The notes beneath the pieces were generated by a model that saw nothing but the letters and a program-made list of their open reading frames with translations, did no database searches and was not told the DNA's origin. From positions 1-39,480 of IMG/VR virus record IMGVR_UViG_3300037829_000176: a DNA stretch of 39,480 bases. One strand, written 5' to 3'. A program made the translations under genes and the position numbers. Shown one piece after another: positions 22,301 through 29,533 of this stretch. The DNA is from a virus. Each line of letters opens with the position of its first letter. The first letter of the stretch is position 1.

Positions 22301-25300
22301 CCAACATTAATAGGTCTTCCTTGGTCATCATTTTCATTAAACTTATCTGAACTTAAACTTACAACATATCCCTCTGCAGTAGCACTATACCCTGCTCTTC
22401 TTTTACCTTCTTGATTTTCTTTTATTCTATCAATTCTAGCTTTAAATAATTTTCTAGGTGTACTTACACTTACTGCCTCACCTTCTGATATATCTACATC
22501 AGCTTTAGTGCCTGCTGTTTTAACCACAGGAGTCTTATCCTGTTCTTTTGCAAGTAACTGAAGTTCTTCTTCTAAAGTTAGTGGTACTGCTTCTTCTCCT
22601 TTAACTTCAGTAGTTGTTTCAGTAGTTACCGCATTATACAAATTATTGTAAAAATCATATGAGTAAGGAGTTTGTAATTCTCCATTTTCATCTTTTTCGG
22701 AAAAATACTCTAACTTTGATTTTGCATATTCAATAGGATTTGAGTTAAATAACTCAAGATCTTGTTTTTTAAGATTAATTTCTGTTTCATAATAACTACG
22801 GTCTTCTTTAGATGTAGCATCTTCAAGATTTTTTTGAAGTGATTGTAAGTTATCTTCAAGAGAGTTTTTTTCTGTTTCTATAGAACTCCTTACTTCTTCG
22901 GCTTTACCTTCTTCGGTAAGGACTTGAGGTTTTGTTGTGGGTTCTCCTTGGACCACTTCTTCGCCAACTGCGGTTGTTGGCTGTACAGGTACTTCACCTG
23001 CTGTTTGCTCTTGAATGGCATTTTCTACTGTGTTTTTTTCTCCTATTTCTTGAAGACGTTCATTAATTTCATTGACTCTTGCTGCTTGTCGCTTTACAAG
23101 ATTAGGGTCTTTCCCTTCAATTTGTTTGTTAAGCTCATTTTTTTCTAATAGTAAACTCAATGATGCAGATTGCCCTTCAACTGTTAAGTTTTCAGGCATT
23201 TGATTCATCATTCCACGAACTATTTCAAAGTTATTTGAAATCTCTTCTGCTTGCTCTTTTGTTATTCTATTACTAAGCATATCTGACTTGAGATTAGACA
23301 TAAGCGCCTCACTCATACCACTTGTCTTAGCAGCCATCAAAAGATTATTTAGCTCTTTGCTTTTTAAAACATTGTTGCGTTTATATGCATCTTTTGCTAT
23401 ATATATACTATGAACCATACCTCCGCCTAACGCACCAAGATACCCTTCATAAAGCGCTCCTTTGACTATATCTCCAAATCCTTCGTTACTAAAAAATTCA
23501 GTATCTTTTGCTGTATCATATATTTCTTTAATACCCGCACCTGTTAAACTTTGAAGTGACTCAGTAACGCCCTCGACACTCATTGCTCCTAATGTACCAA
23601 GACCTAAACTTGCAATATATGATTTGGTTTCGTTTCTTACAAGTGCATCAATTGCTTCTTTGGGAGCATCTTTAGGTAATGATTTTGCTAATACTCTTTT
23701 TAAAATATTACGTTTAATTGATGAGCCTATTGCAGTATCAATTTTACCTAATGCATACTCCATACCAATTGATTCAAGCGCTGAAGATACTACACCATAT
23801 ATAGATGCCATTGCTACTTTATCACTTTCGGCAATATCAATCTCTTCTAACTCATCTTTCATCTCATAATAAGACATAGGATAAAATGCAGTAGCAGTCA
23901 TTGCTCCTCTTGCTAATAATCCTGTACCTAATAAAGTAGTACCACCTGAAAGAGCCATTGGGGCCATTGCTCCTAATGATTCTGTAACTGAAAATGCAGC
24001 TTTAGTTAAATCGCTTCTTTCTTCAGAACGCAAATATTCTAGGCTTGTATCAAAATCCCATAATGGACTTATAGCTTGTTTAACTGCTTCATGATATTCT
24101 GCGGCACTCATATCTCTTCCTGTAGAGCCTGCAAGTAATCTAACAGGAGATAATACCCCTTTTATAGCACTTAATACTAATCCACCACCAATGCTGCCTT
24201 TTGTTTCTTGAATAAGATAATTCTCACCAACTGATTTATTGACATTTTTTATTAATGAGTCTGATATTTTTATTTGGTTTTGTATCTCTTTTTCTTGGTC
24301 TATTAATTCTTTCTGTCGATTGGTGTAATCTAATTTATATTGGTCTTCTGTTATTTCTCCATTATCGTATTTATTCTGAAGATTATTAAAAAATGATGTA
24401 TCATTTAATTTACTTTTATATGAATCAATATTATACTTAATATCTTCTTGGTATTTATTTACATTACCAATTTCTACCTTATCACTTGCTAATGCACCTA
24501 AAGCTGCTTGCGCCCTTGTTTTTTCATACTCCGAAACATTGCCTTTATCGCTTGTATATTTTGAGTATTTATTGACAATATCATTTAATTTTTGAGACTT
24601 GATAGGCATCCAATCTGCTCTTAATTCTTTTGCCTCTTTATTAGCTTTTTCTTTTTCTAATGCATATTGTGTTGACTCTAAAGAAGGAGCAGTAACGTCA
24701 TTGGGATTAATTGCTTTTTTTAAATTAAGCGACATATCTTCCTGCATTGCCTTCATTGCTGCTGTATCGCCAACATTTGGATATTTAAACGAGGCTTCTT
24801 TGGCGTTTGCTCTTCTTACATTTTCATATTGTTTTTTCTCAGAAGGAGAAAGATTATTGCCTTCCATCCAACCAATCATTTCTTCAGATATTTTTTTATC
24901 TTTATCCCAAGTCCAATTATCAAGAGTAAACTGTTCTTTGTTTCCTTTTGGAGATGTTATCTCTATTTTGTCACCTGCATTAATTTCGTTAAATGTAAAT
25001 AAAGGGAATTTTCTTCTTAATACATCAACAGCTTCTTCTTCTTCGCCTCCAATTAATTGTGCATTAATTGATTTAAGATTAGCATAAAAATTTGATTCAT
25101 ATAGATTATCTTCTTTGATTTTAGATATCTTTTCAGGCTCTATTTTTTTAGCACTCTGACCAAATTGATTGTTAAGAGCTGATATAGAATTTTCATTTGT
25201 AACAGTTACCCAAGTTTTATTTTCAGGAGTTCTTCTCTGCCAAGTACCATCATTATTAATTTTATATTCATTTTGTTCTTTGCCCGGATATCCAATAAAA

Positions 25301-25806
25301 ACTCCTTTTTCAGTTCCCGCAGTTTTATTGAATTGCTTATTAAGTGCCGATACTCTTCTTGGGTCTTTTATTGGGTTATCTAATTTTTGTATCTGTTCTT
25401 TATCACCTAAAATAGTTGAGCTATACTCATACCATTGGTTGTCATTAAACCTATAACCCTTACCTTCTTTTCCGGGATAGTTATCAAAAAATTCACCATT
25501 CCCACTATAATATTTATCTCCTACTTTTTTATATTTAGAATAGTCAGTTTTCGGAGATTCCGATGAACCATCGCCCAAAATTGACCCCCCATTTTCGGCT
25601 TGACTTTTTTTTTTAATTGAACCAATTCCCATTAAAGTTTTAAACGAATTGATATCTTCATTATACCCTTCCTGTTTAAATATATCATAAGTTTGCTTTA
25701 ATGCATTTCCATTGGTTGATATTAATTGTTTAAAATCATCAATAGAACCATTATATCCTTCCGACTTAAATATACTATATCCTTGTTGTATTGCTTCTTC
25801 GTTCAT
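16396..25806 (-). CDS. Giant internal virion protein (3136 aa), polyvalent-protein type
   Basis: Residues 1-62 hold two ~30-residue repeats (YSIFKSEGYNGSIDDFK, YDIFKQEGYNEDINSFK) found at the start of large Bacteroidota phage proteins. Hydrophobic segments lie around 540, 610-645, 725-745 and 780-800. From ~860 to 2400 it is mostly charged helix with Ala/Pro/Lys linkers (~1320-1345, ~1605-1635), two related modules starting SNPxxYA (~1020 and ~1560), and twin TKADVDISE tags. Around 2520-2800 is a conserved region (ISELMSNVSFVLLNNPRDMA; MTLYVTATRLLSELML) like the large polyvalent-protein C-terminal domains. The end (~3070-3136) is FGG/SFG repeats, then Arg-Ser-Tyr repeats. It is probably an ejected inner-core protein, last of the virion operon. 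I saw no RNA polymerase DxDGD or muramidase motif. Confidence 0.75.
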   Translation of the reverse strand: MNEEAIQQGYSIFKSEGYNGSIDDFKQLISTNGNALKQTYDIFKQEGYNEDINSFKTLMGIGSIKKKSQAENGGSILGDGSSESPKTDYSKYKKVGDKYYSGNGEFFDNYPGKEGKGYRFNDNQWYEYSSTILGDKEQIQKLDNPIKDPRRVSALNKQFNKTAGTEKGVFIGYPGKEQNEYKINNDGTWQRRTPENKTWVTVTNENSISALNNQFGQSAKKIEPEKISKIKEDNLYESNFYANLKSINAQLIGGEEEEAVDVLRRKFPLFTFNEINAGDKIEITSPKGNKEQFTLDNWTWDKDKKISEEMIGWMEGNNLSPSEKKQYENVRRANAKEASFKYPNVGDTAAMKAMQEDMSLNLKKAINPNDVTAPSLESTQYALEKEKANKEAKELRADWMPIKSQKLNDIVNKYSKYTSDKGNVSEYEKTRAQAALGALASDKVEIGNVNKYQEDIKYNIDSYKSKLNDTSFFNNLQNKYDNGEITEDQYKLDYTNRQKELIDQEKEIQNQIKISDSLIKNVNKSVGENYLIQETKGSIGGGLVLSAIKGVLSPVRLLAGSTGRDMSAAEYHEAVKQAISPLWDFDTSLEYLRSEERSDLTKAAFSVTESLGAMAPMALSGGTTLLGTGLLARGAMTATAFYPMSYYEMKDELEEIDIAESDKVAMASIYGVVSSALESIGMEYALGKIDTAIGSSIKRNILKRVLAKSLPKDAPKEAIDALVRNETKSYIASLGLGTLGAMSVEGVTESLQSLTGAGIKEIYDTAKDTEFFSNEGFGDIVKGALYEGYLGALGGGMVHSIYIAKDAYKRNNVLKSKELNNLLMAAKTSGMSEALMSNLKSDMLSNRITKEQAEEISNNFEIVRGMMNQMPENLTVEGQSASLSLLLEKNELNKQIEGKDPNLVKRQAARVNEINERLQEIGEKNTVENAIQEQTAGEVPVQPTTAVGEEVVQGEPTTKPQVLTEEGKAEEVRSSIETEKNSLEDNLQSLQKNLEDATSKEDRSYYETEINLKKQDLELFNSNPIEYAKSKLEYFSEKDENGELQTPYSYDFYNNLYNAVTTETTTEVKGEEAVPLTLEEELQLLAKEQDKTPVVKTAGTKADVDISEGEAVSVSTPRKLFKARIDRIKENQEGKRRAGYSATAEGYVVSLSSDKFNENDDQGRPINVGAEVYLNKEEEREIKRIEAKRNNGMISASEKDEALQQVYRDAFKRALDTYEIVEDAEFETEVKDRRSKYNKTTTDTKADVDISEETSVVEAEATPQEQVATLRAEEQAELLKAIPKIESYKVKGKIDKTKMPKTVLAKYNKIYEKYNALISPLLEPVVKAKAPVVKAPVTKTEAPKAKGKPTVMSWSKVEEYDDAVIRSMKEIQYGKLKPLLDLGKRTTVAQKEEIIAIQAKISTAEKILDKRANKIKKEAQRVEKEGKGATVRAVDNNGTEAEYSIVVSKDGATAKVQLKKIGTLTPKRASVEANLTIQTDEKRGRFVETKNKTKVYIDEVITPAKVEPTKAKVTSKTKVKAEPVVEMSKEIEEAIAEERLFLESMIEDGAVGFDKDLKLLKSNPYKYADEIIKRYSKKDKNGKFLYPEMRNKYVEFYLTIRSRAEAKAPVVEAKVEPVKEEVKVEAPVEEAPVPAKVSTEDLMGAIDSIKEDIKDTTEEIEKARAEAREKVNKIREEIIDLKESKGKEGTVMDLEADIKEIEDILKDDLDGLKLDLDRHVQALKEEVKKIENLDAKNPENKNTLISYLDAAIKTLNGLDKLTYAKLDAGVTLGTLKLILKGIRAGVIAGNTINASIRAMAKEYRKEHKNKKITIAEFTKEIEEYLRNTFVDQKTNEQDIQEARAKFVEIREAVRKAKLAVKTESKTLRANAENAIRTMLKGKVQNLNAVQMKSIMLRLARFNVFSQTQYDKFIDYVDKVIGIADYDAKVDKANTNRKNAKKNLTKLGDISSDLLEPLSRVLNINAKLIPSDVFESYYEIVDMLSKRDAILELNKRADLNESLDKIIESIESNEQRVSDLKELYDNFADKVVENKVVNYSKTLDKMLEDGVIDKTEHELMKTFKSKIQGAKVKEKMTEQEIADEKAELIDEINNTTITLDEIVGDEFRLERDLVKKLQALLKNKKTLESFNNKDLKDLLRIIDNINNGFVSNATQQMVEKLNFIEKSISLEAAIPKTVAGIFKKIKQYITDRTSRDKFGVNIAPLFNIDEQFGDFKTKTIFNAVFEQSAVAQQIYQSEITDIQGELTQVEKAISNIFKNNGNKVILSKFKMMVYMMQLEYNSNPNNNQVHQAMKTLDETIKFAKQNSKKSGYKAADIKQMEFIKDNFQKDGEIDIDKLYDSFNEAEKNALKKLQEINNRMTKKATYTASVINGKKIKPIKNYVFYNTISASDRLSTAELINNMSNNMNPTTTSKNLEERDTKVHPVNLNAFFAVNQSARSVLINYHMTEPIRTARKTLSKAMKLLEDNDATTDQYEILNTIGEAYDTATRDLLQSNFTQSNEVMNWLQKTGYRSMLASAPRAISELMSNVSFVLLNNPRDMAVGMSEYWTLSTSEDAKNILTILGSKVTSRNYPSDKLSSGLVDLSAVTSKLSKNRNIQSREVNGVFQLYDNTLGKWVNGVEFVADNLISQPDKIVMKPLWFGAFARSFQKETGVAPDFDKIKANNEEYMDKYRDALTKAKNNADTQTISAGSSTNAYMGILQNVVREGDSSTKQIAKNFNKFMNKFTVQEYYTARKGVNALVGNGDIPWEQGAQILAAVTARMTLYVTATRLLSELMLSAFGYGNDDDDEDKKTMLQRLYQGVVSSATTLLIGRSFGNIIRVIENSLIEKANEEYGEKIGLRNGEYDPYEDAVQFNQLQKGKIDEPTDLVKIIAGPYAPLIGVGELGFKLLEPEPKTERAKLTRAKEWYRAGMETLGLLGAVPFYRDVKKIALAEVYKELKKETKEKAVKKESQDKADAEEIVQKTSILKQMMNSGAYTMEGIKKELRKIKDPEYRKSENKIEEDMLKSILDKTKYSSRTDFEKREKENAKNAFKLYDKKREESLKINRELKNRMDALEYGEQYVPKKKKASGTFGGSDSFGGSSSFGSSDSFGGGDSFGGNDGFGNSSKQTKSRGSSGRSSRSYSRSYSRSYNQD
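16478..16600 (-). repeat. FG/Ser/Gly low-complexity repeat tract
   Basis: Degenerate tandem repeats of about 18 bp code for SFGGSDSFGGSSSFG-type repeats near the C-terminus of the giant virion protein. The Arg/Ser/Tyr-rich end (SRSYSRSYSRSY) follows to about 16405. Confidence 0.7.
22050..22077 (-). repeat. 28-bp direct repeat, copy 1 (codes TKADVDISE)
   Basis: Bases 22050-22077 are identical to 22482-22509. Both lie in frame in the giant virion gene and encode TKADVDISE before an acidic linker. The exact identity points to a recent duplication or gene conversion. Confidence 0.75.
22482..22509 (-). repeat. 28-bp direct repeat, copy 2
   Basis: Exact copy of 22050-22077, 432 bp away. That distance is a multiple of three, so recombination between copies would remove 144 codons and keep the frame. 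Confidence 0.75.
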
Positions 25807-25824
25807 ATATTATAAAAATTATTA

Positions 25825-27339
25825 TTAGTTTGGTAAATTAAACATTGTTCCAAATCCCGGTACAAAAGGAGATGCAGGCGTATTTTCTGCTTGTTGTTTA
25901 AATCCAATAATATCTTTCTCGTATTGTGAAAGTTTTTTAGTTTTCCCACCTTTTGCTCCAACATCTTTTAATATTTGAGTTTGAATATCTAAAGGTGTAC
26001 CTATAGACATTAACATTGATTTAGTTATGTCATAAATAGTTTTACCTTTAATTGGTTTATCATTATATTTTGTATCTAATTGAGTTTGTAAATTACCACC
26101 TTTAGTTAATTTAAAGACATTTAATCTAGGGTCTAATTGTCCAAGATAAGCCATTGCTTCTCCTGCTGACGCAGAATTATTTGAACCAAAAGCTTTCATG
26201 ATATTATCAGCAATTAAGTTTGATTTATCTTTTTGTTCTTGTAAACTTTTACCATACATTGCTCCTGCAACATCCATATTTTTATCAGCAATTGCACTAG
26301 TAACTTCTACTTTTCCTACATAGTCTACTTTTGATTTTAGCATATCTCCATAAAATTTATTTGCTGCTTCTTGTTGTTTCTTTCCATTCTCAGTAGTAAA
26401 ATCAGGCTGAGGAGGTCCTGTACTTCCTTCTTTTTTTACCATTAATATTTTCATTGGGTCATTTGCAGCTTCTTCTTTTGAAAAAGTCCAACCGTATGCC
26501 TTTCCACTTTCTGTTACTCCAATACTATTTGTAAGGACTGACATTGTGTTGTTTGGAATAGATAAATAAACAGCAGTTTGTGTCGCTAATCCTTTGTCAA
26601 ATTTTTCTTTATTTTGTATATTTAATTTGTTTTCTTCCTCAGATGTCAGTCCTTGTTTTCCACGCGCTGCTTTTTCTTCTAAAGCTGCCGTTACAAATTT
26701 CCCCATTATAGCTTCTGAATCTGTTGTTGCTTTATCTATATCAAAATAATTATATTTAGCTTTTATTCTTGTTGCCATATCGGCTGCTGAAACAGTATCA
26801 AATGTACCGTTTTCATTTTTTTTACTTAATAATAACAATCCTGTTTTATCATTAATAATTGGTGTTGTTTGTTTAAAATTTGAAAATGATTCAAATTGTT
26901 CTATCAACCAAGTTTCAGCTCCTTGAGACCTATTAGCAGGGTCAGCAGCATTCATTCTTTCCATTTTATCTTTATATTCTGCTTGATAATCTGCACTTAA
27001 ATCAAACATTGTTTTTGTTCCATTCTGAACATTTTGCATAAAAACAACATTATCTCTTTCAGATACTCTACCATTTTTAAATGCTCTTTGATTGGCAAGC
27101 ATTTTCTGTTGCATTTGAGATGCGTAACTTGCAGTCCACTCAGTCATATTATCTTCTTCACCTGTAGGGTGTTCATCTAAATATTGATTGAATGCTCTTA
27201 CTTGGTCGTCATACGCTTCCTTCTTTGCCTTTCTTGTAGCAAGTTGGTCTGTAACTAAATTTGATATACCAAGACCAATGTCAGCATAATTTACTTGACT
27301 GTCAAGGTCACGTTCTTGGTATTTATAAAATGTTGCCAT
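25825..27339 (-). CDS. Internal virion/structural protein (504 aa)
   Basis: A soluble, Gln/Lys/Ala-rich protein starting MATFYKYQERDLDSQVNYADIG, with long helical stretches (KKEAYDDQVRAFNQYLDEHP; ASQMQQKMLANQRAFK). It ends with Pro/Gly-rich SPFVPGFGTMFNLPN. I do not recognise a named family. Its place between the Ala-rich 243-residue protein and the giant protein matches the set of three ejection or core proteins of podoviruses (as gp14, gp15 and gp16 in T7), so it is probably the middle one. It lies 18 bp before the giant gene and 7 bp after its upstream neighbour on the same strand. Confidence 0.65.
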   Translation of the reverse strand: MATFYKYQERDLDSQVNYADIGLGISNLVTDQLATRKAKKEAYDDQVRAFNQYLDEHPTGEEDNMTEWTASYASQMQQKMLANQRAFKNGRVSERDNVVFMQNVQNGTKTMFDLSADYQAEYKDKMERMNAADPANRSQGAETWLIEQFESFSNFKQTTPIINDKTGLLLLSKKNENGTFDTVSAADMATRIKAKYNYFDIDKATTDSEAIMGKFVTAALEEKAARGKQGLTSEEENKLNIQNKEKFDKGLATQTAVYLSIPNNTMSVLTNSIGVTESGKAYGWTFSKEEAANDPMKILMVKKEGSTGPPQPDFTTENGKKQQEAANKFYGDMLKSKVDYVGKVEVTSAIADKNMDVAGAMYGKSLQEQKDKSNLIADNIMKAFGSNNSASAGEAMAYLGQLDPRLNVFKLTKGGNLQTQLDTKYNDKPIKGKTIYDITKSMLMSIGTPLDIQTQILKDVGAKGGKTKKLSQYEKDIIGFKQQAENTPASPFVPGFGTMFNLPN

Positions 27340-27346
27340 ATGTTAA

Positions 27347-28078
27347 TTATGAATATAAATAAGAAAATGGATTATTATAATTAGGATTTACTTGCGTTCC
27401 AATAGGTTGATTCAACGAGTTTAAGTTATTTTGAGCGCCTGAAATAGGAGACATTCTACTCGCATCAAAAGGAGAATAAACAGGGTTTCCATTATTTACT
27501 GTATAGTCTGCACCTTTTTTATACCCATACAAAGGAATTAAATTAGCCGCCTGTGTTGCCGCACTTGTAAGTCCTTCAAATCCTTGTGTTGTTGCTTGAG
27601 CTTTCATTTCTGCAGCATTTCTTGCTGCCAATGCTGCACCTGTAGCTTCTTCTAAATCTACTTGTACGTTTAAATCTCTTAATCTAGCCTCTTCAGCAAC
27701 TTTTAATCTTTCAATCTCAGTAAGTTCTTTACCCATTGCCGTTCTTATTCCTCCTTGCGCTTCGTTCTGAGCCATTTGAACTTTACCTGCAGTTGTTGCA
27801 ACCCCTCTAGTCTCTCCCTCTTGAGCGGCATTTGTCGCCTGTGTTCCTTGAGCAAGCATAGCTTCTCTTTCTAGTTCGTAAGGTTCTTTTTGAACGGATA
27901 ATGCATTCATATAGTTTACATCAAGTCTTCCACGAGCGTCTGCCATTGCTTTTAATCCTGCTGCCTCTGCTTCTTCTTGAAGTTTTTTTTGTTTGTTTGC
28001 CTGCGTAAAAGACATTGCAGCGCCACCTAAAGATGATGCTATACCTATTCCTGCTGCTATTGATGTTAATGCTGCCAT
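27347..28078 (-). CDS. Ala-rich internal virion protein, T7 gp14-like role (243 aa)
   Basis: The N-terminus AALTSIAAGIGIASSLGGAAMSF is a hydrophobic Ala/Gly helix. A long Ala/Glu/Gln-rich coiled region follows (LQEEAEAAGLKAMADARGRLD; EVARL-type heptads around 120-165). The end is Asn/Pro-rich (NPNYNNPFSYLYS). A hydrophobic start followed by a helical body is typical of the small ejected internal proteins that enter the host membrane. Sequence similarity to T7 gp14 cannot be claimed; the role is from composition and position. It starts 1 bp after the GNAT gene, so the two are coupled. Confidence 0.65.
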   Translation of the reverse strand: MAALTSIAAGIGIASSLGGAAMSFTQANKQKKLQEEAEAAGLKAMADARGRLDVNYMNALSVQKEPYELEREAMLAQGTQATNAAQEGETRGVATTAGKVQMAQNEAQGGIRTAMGKELTEIERLKVAEEARLRDLNVQVDLEEATGAALAARNAAEMKAQATTQGFEGLTSAATQAANLIPLYGYKKGADYTVNNGNPVYSPFDASRMSPISGAQNNLNSLNQPIGTQVNPNYNNPFSYLYS

Positions 28079-28079
28079 A

Positions 28080-28490
28080 TTATAATTTTTTTATCATTTC
28101 TATTTGGTAATTATCACCCTTAACATATCCAAGCTCTTCATATTTCTCAATGAGTGGTCTATGTTTTATAAGTGCATATGAATATTTAAACCCCAAATTA
28201 GTAGCCATCGTTGTTAAATTACTTAACAATGACCTTATCGCCTCTGTCCTATGTGGTTTTTTTCTATATTGTTTATTTGAAATAATCCAATCAACCCAAC
28301 AAAGATTTGAGTTTGTTGCATATAAAAATCCCGCACAAATAGGAACATCGCCATCTAAAATGATTATACCACCCTCTCCATTTTGAGGTAAGAAATCTTT
28401 TGGAGGAGCTACCCATCCCCAATCCTCCCACCATTCAAGAAGAATGTTGTCGTAATCATTGCTATTAAGTGGTCTAATGTTAAAGTCCAT
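28080..28490 (-). CDS. GNAT-type acetyltransferase (136 aa)
   Basis: It begins MDFNIRPLNSNDYDNILLEWW, then has strands GGIIILDGDVPICAGFLYAT and LCWVDWIISNKQYRK. A helix with RTEAIRSLLSNLTTMATNLGF follows, ending in YALIKHRPLIEKYEELGYVKGD. This is the order of a GNAT fold (beta strands 2-4, the acetyl-CoA loop region, then the LxxYExLGF end). The pyrophosphate-binding loop is weakly conserved. Such genes appear in the virion operons of several Bacteroidota phages; substrate unknown. A TATCTTTGTAGT box sits just upstream of its ATG. Confidence 0.75.
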   Translation of the reverse strand: MDFNIRPLNSNDYDNILLEWWEDWGWVAPPKDFLPQNGEGGIIILDGDVPICAGFLYATNSNLCWVDWIISNKQYRKKPHRTEAIRSLLSNLTTMATNLGFKYSYALIKHRPLIEKYEELGYVKGDNYQIEMIKKL

Positions 28491-28497
28491 TTAACTA

Positions 28498-28505
28498 CAA
28501 AGATA
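28498..28505 (-). promoter_or_regulatory. Minus-strand promoter box TATCTTTG next to the GNAT start
   Basis: On the minus strand TATCTTTG (28505 to 28498) lies 7 bp before the ATG at 28490. The wider 12-mer TATCTTTGTAGT is identical to one at the start of the gene ending at 35803. Transcription would begin almost at the start codon. Confidence 0.6.
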
Positions 28506-28512
28506 TAAAAAA

Positions 28513-29334
28513 TTAAGGGAAACTTTTCATTAACTCGCTTTCAGTAGCAAATAATTCTATTTTTATATTATAATTATTTGACAATTCAAATAAACAATAA
28601 TGACCCAATACTCCGTGAGATTCTGCGACAGAGTTTTTATTGAACAAAAAGTATTCTGTTTGTGTAGGTATAGGAGTTGTCCAAATAGGTGTAGTATCTA
28701 TAATAATATAGTTAAGTCCTGCAACATAGTCTTGAACAACATTTGTTACAATACCTACACCTACTGCAGATGATGAAAAGTAAAGAATATCTCCAATGCT
28801 TATTATAGTTCCTATAGCAATAAGGGGATTTATTGAAAAGTTAATTGTTGCTGTAGTTGCAGTAAAAGTAACACTTATACTATTTCCTATTCCATTAACA
28901 CTCCTTAATGGATATTCAGGCGCAGACATTGGAGTAGTTCCACTATTCCTTACAAACGCAAACCAAGTGGCTTCTTTTTTCTCAAACCAATTTTGGGCTA
29001 TAAATCCTGTATATTGTAAGTCTGTTGTCATTGTTGCGGCCCAAGGAGCATCTCCCACTAAATCCATTGTCTTAAATAATTTGTTCTCAAGAGGTAAATC
29101 ATTTATAACACTTTTAAGTGTTGTTGGAGAAAAAGGGTCTAATGCAGGGATATTTTGTAAACACCATTGTTCGTAAAATGTATTCCTTGCATTGTTTGAG
29201 CTATGTCTATATAAATTCCCACCCTTAAAAGAATAGAAATAGTTATTCATTCCTATCATCCAATCAGGATTGTAAGAGTAGAATGAAGGCCATCCTTGAA
29301 CGGCAGGGCTATATGTAAGTGTTTTAAAGCTCAT
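28513..29334 (-). CDS. Virion protein, tail-associated (273 aa)
   Basis: It opens with FKTLTYSPAVQGWPSF, then YSYNPDWMIGMNN and FKGGNLYRH. This motif set (GWxSFxSYxPDWMxGxNNxFYxFxxGxLxxH) I recall from structural or stabilization proteins of crAss-like and related phages. The later part is beta-rich and Ser/Thr/Ile-rich (ISVTFTATTATINFSI). It lies between the small tail protein and the GNAT enzyme in the virion operon. It is probably a tail component located at or near the hub; the exact position is unknown. The complete reading frame has no internal breaks. Confidence 0.7.
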   Translation of the reverse strand: MSFKTLTYSPAVQGWPSFYSYNPDWMIGMNNYFYSFKGGNLYRHSSNNARNTFYEQWCLQNIPALDPFSPTTLKSVINDLPLENKLFKTMDLVGDAPWAATMTTDLQYTGFIAQNWFEKKEATWFAFVRNSGTTPMSAPEYPLRSVNGIGNSISVTFTATTATINFSINPLIAIGTIISIGDILYFSSSAVGVGIVTNVVQDYVAGLNYIIIDTTPIWTTPIPTQTEYFLFNKNSVAESHGVLGHYCLFELSNNYNIKIELFATESELMKSFP

Positions 29335-29336
29335 AT

Positions 29337-29522
29337 CTAATTATCACAAAAAGTTGCAGGGTCTAAAACCCAAATTCCGGGGGTCACTTCATACCAATAT
29401 CTACAAATAATACCATCAGAATAATATCCTGCTGCTGCAGGTGCTGACATAGTAATATCGCTATATATATACGATGCTGTAGCAAGGTCTGTAGAATCTA
29501 AATAATAAGTTGAAGCAGGCAT
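29337..29522 (-). CDS. Small tail-associated protein (61 aa)
   Basis: The frame extends up to 29546, overlapping the stop of the tail hub gene by 13 nt. I choose the second ATG (29522) because it follows AAAAATT, the usual leader, and avoids the overlap. The product reads YYLDSTDLATASYIYSD, then TMSAPAAAGYYSDG and RYWYEVTPG. Short beta-rich proteins of the pattern YLDSxxLxxATxVYxD...PAxxGYYSDG are frequent beside tail genes in Bacteroidota phages. Function unknown, probably a tail or spike accessory. Confidence 0.6.
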   Translation of the reverse strand: MPASTYYLDSTDLATASYIYSDITMSAPAAAGYYSDGIICRYWYEVTPGIWVLDPATFCDN

Positions 29523-29533
29523 AATTTTTATTT

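Noticed and set aside
16396-25806. A virion RNA polymerase as in some crAss-like phages
   Set aside because: I looked for the DxDGD catalytic motif in the translated protein and found none; the sequence is dominated by helices, linkers and repeats.
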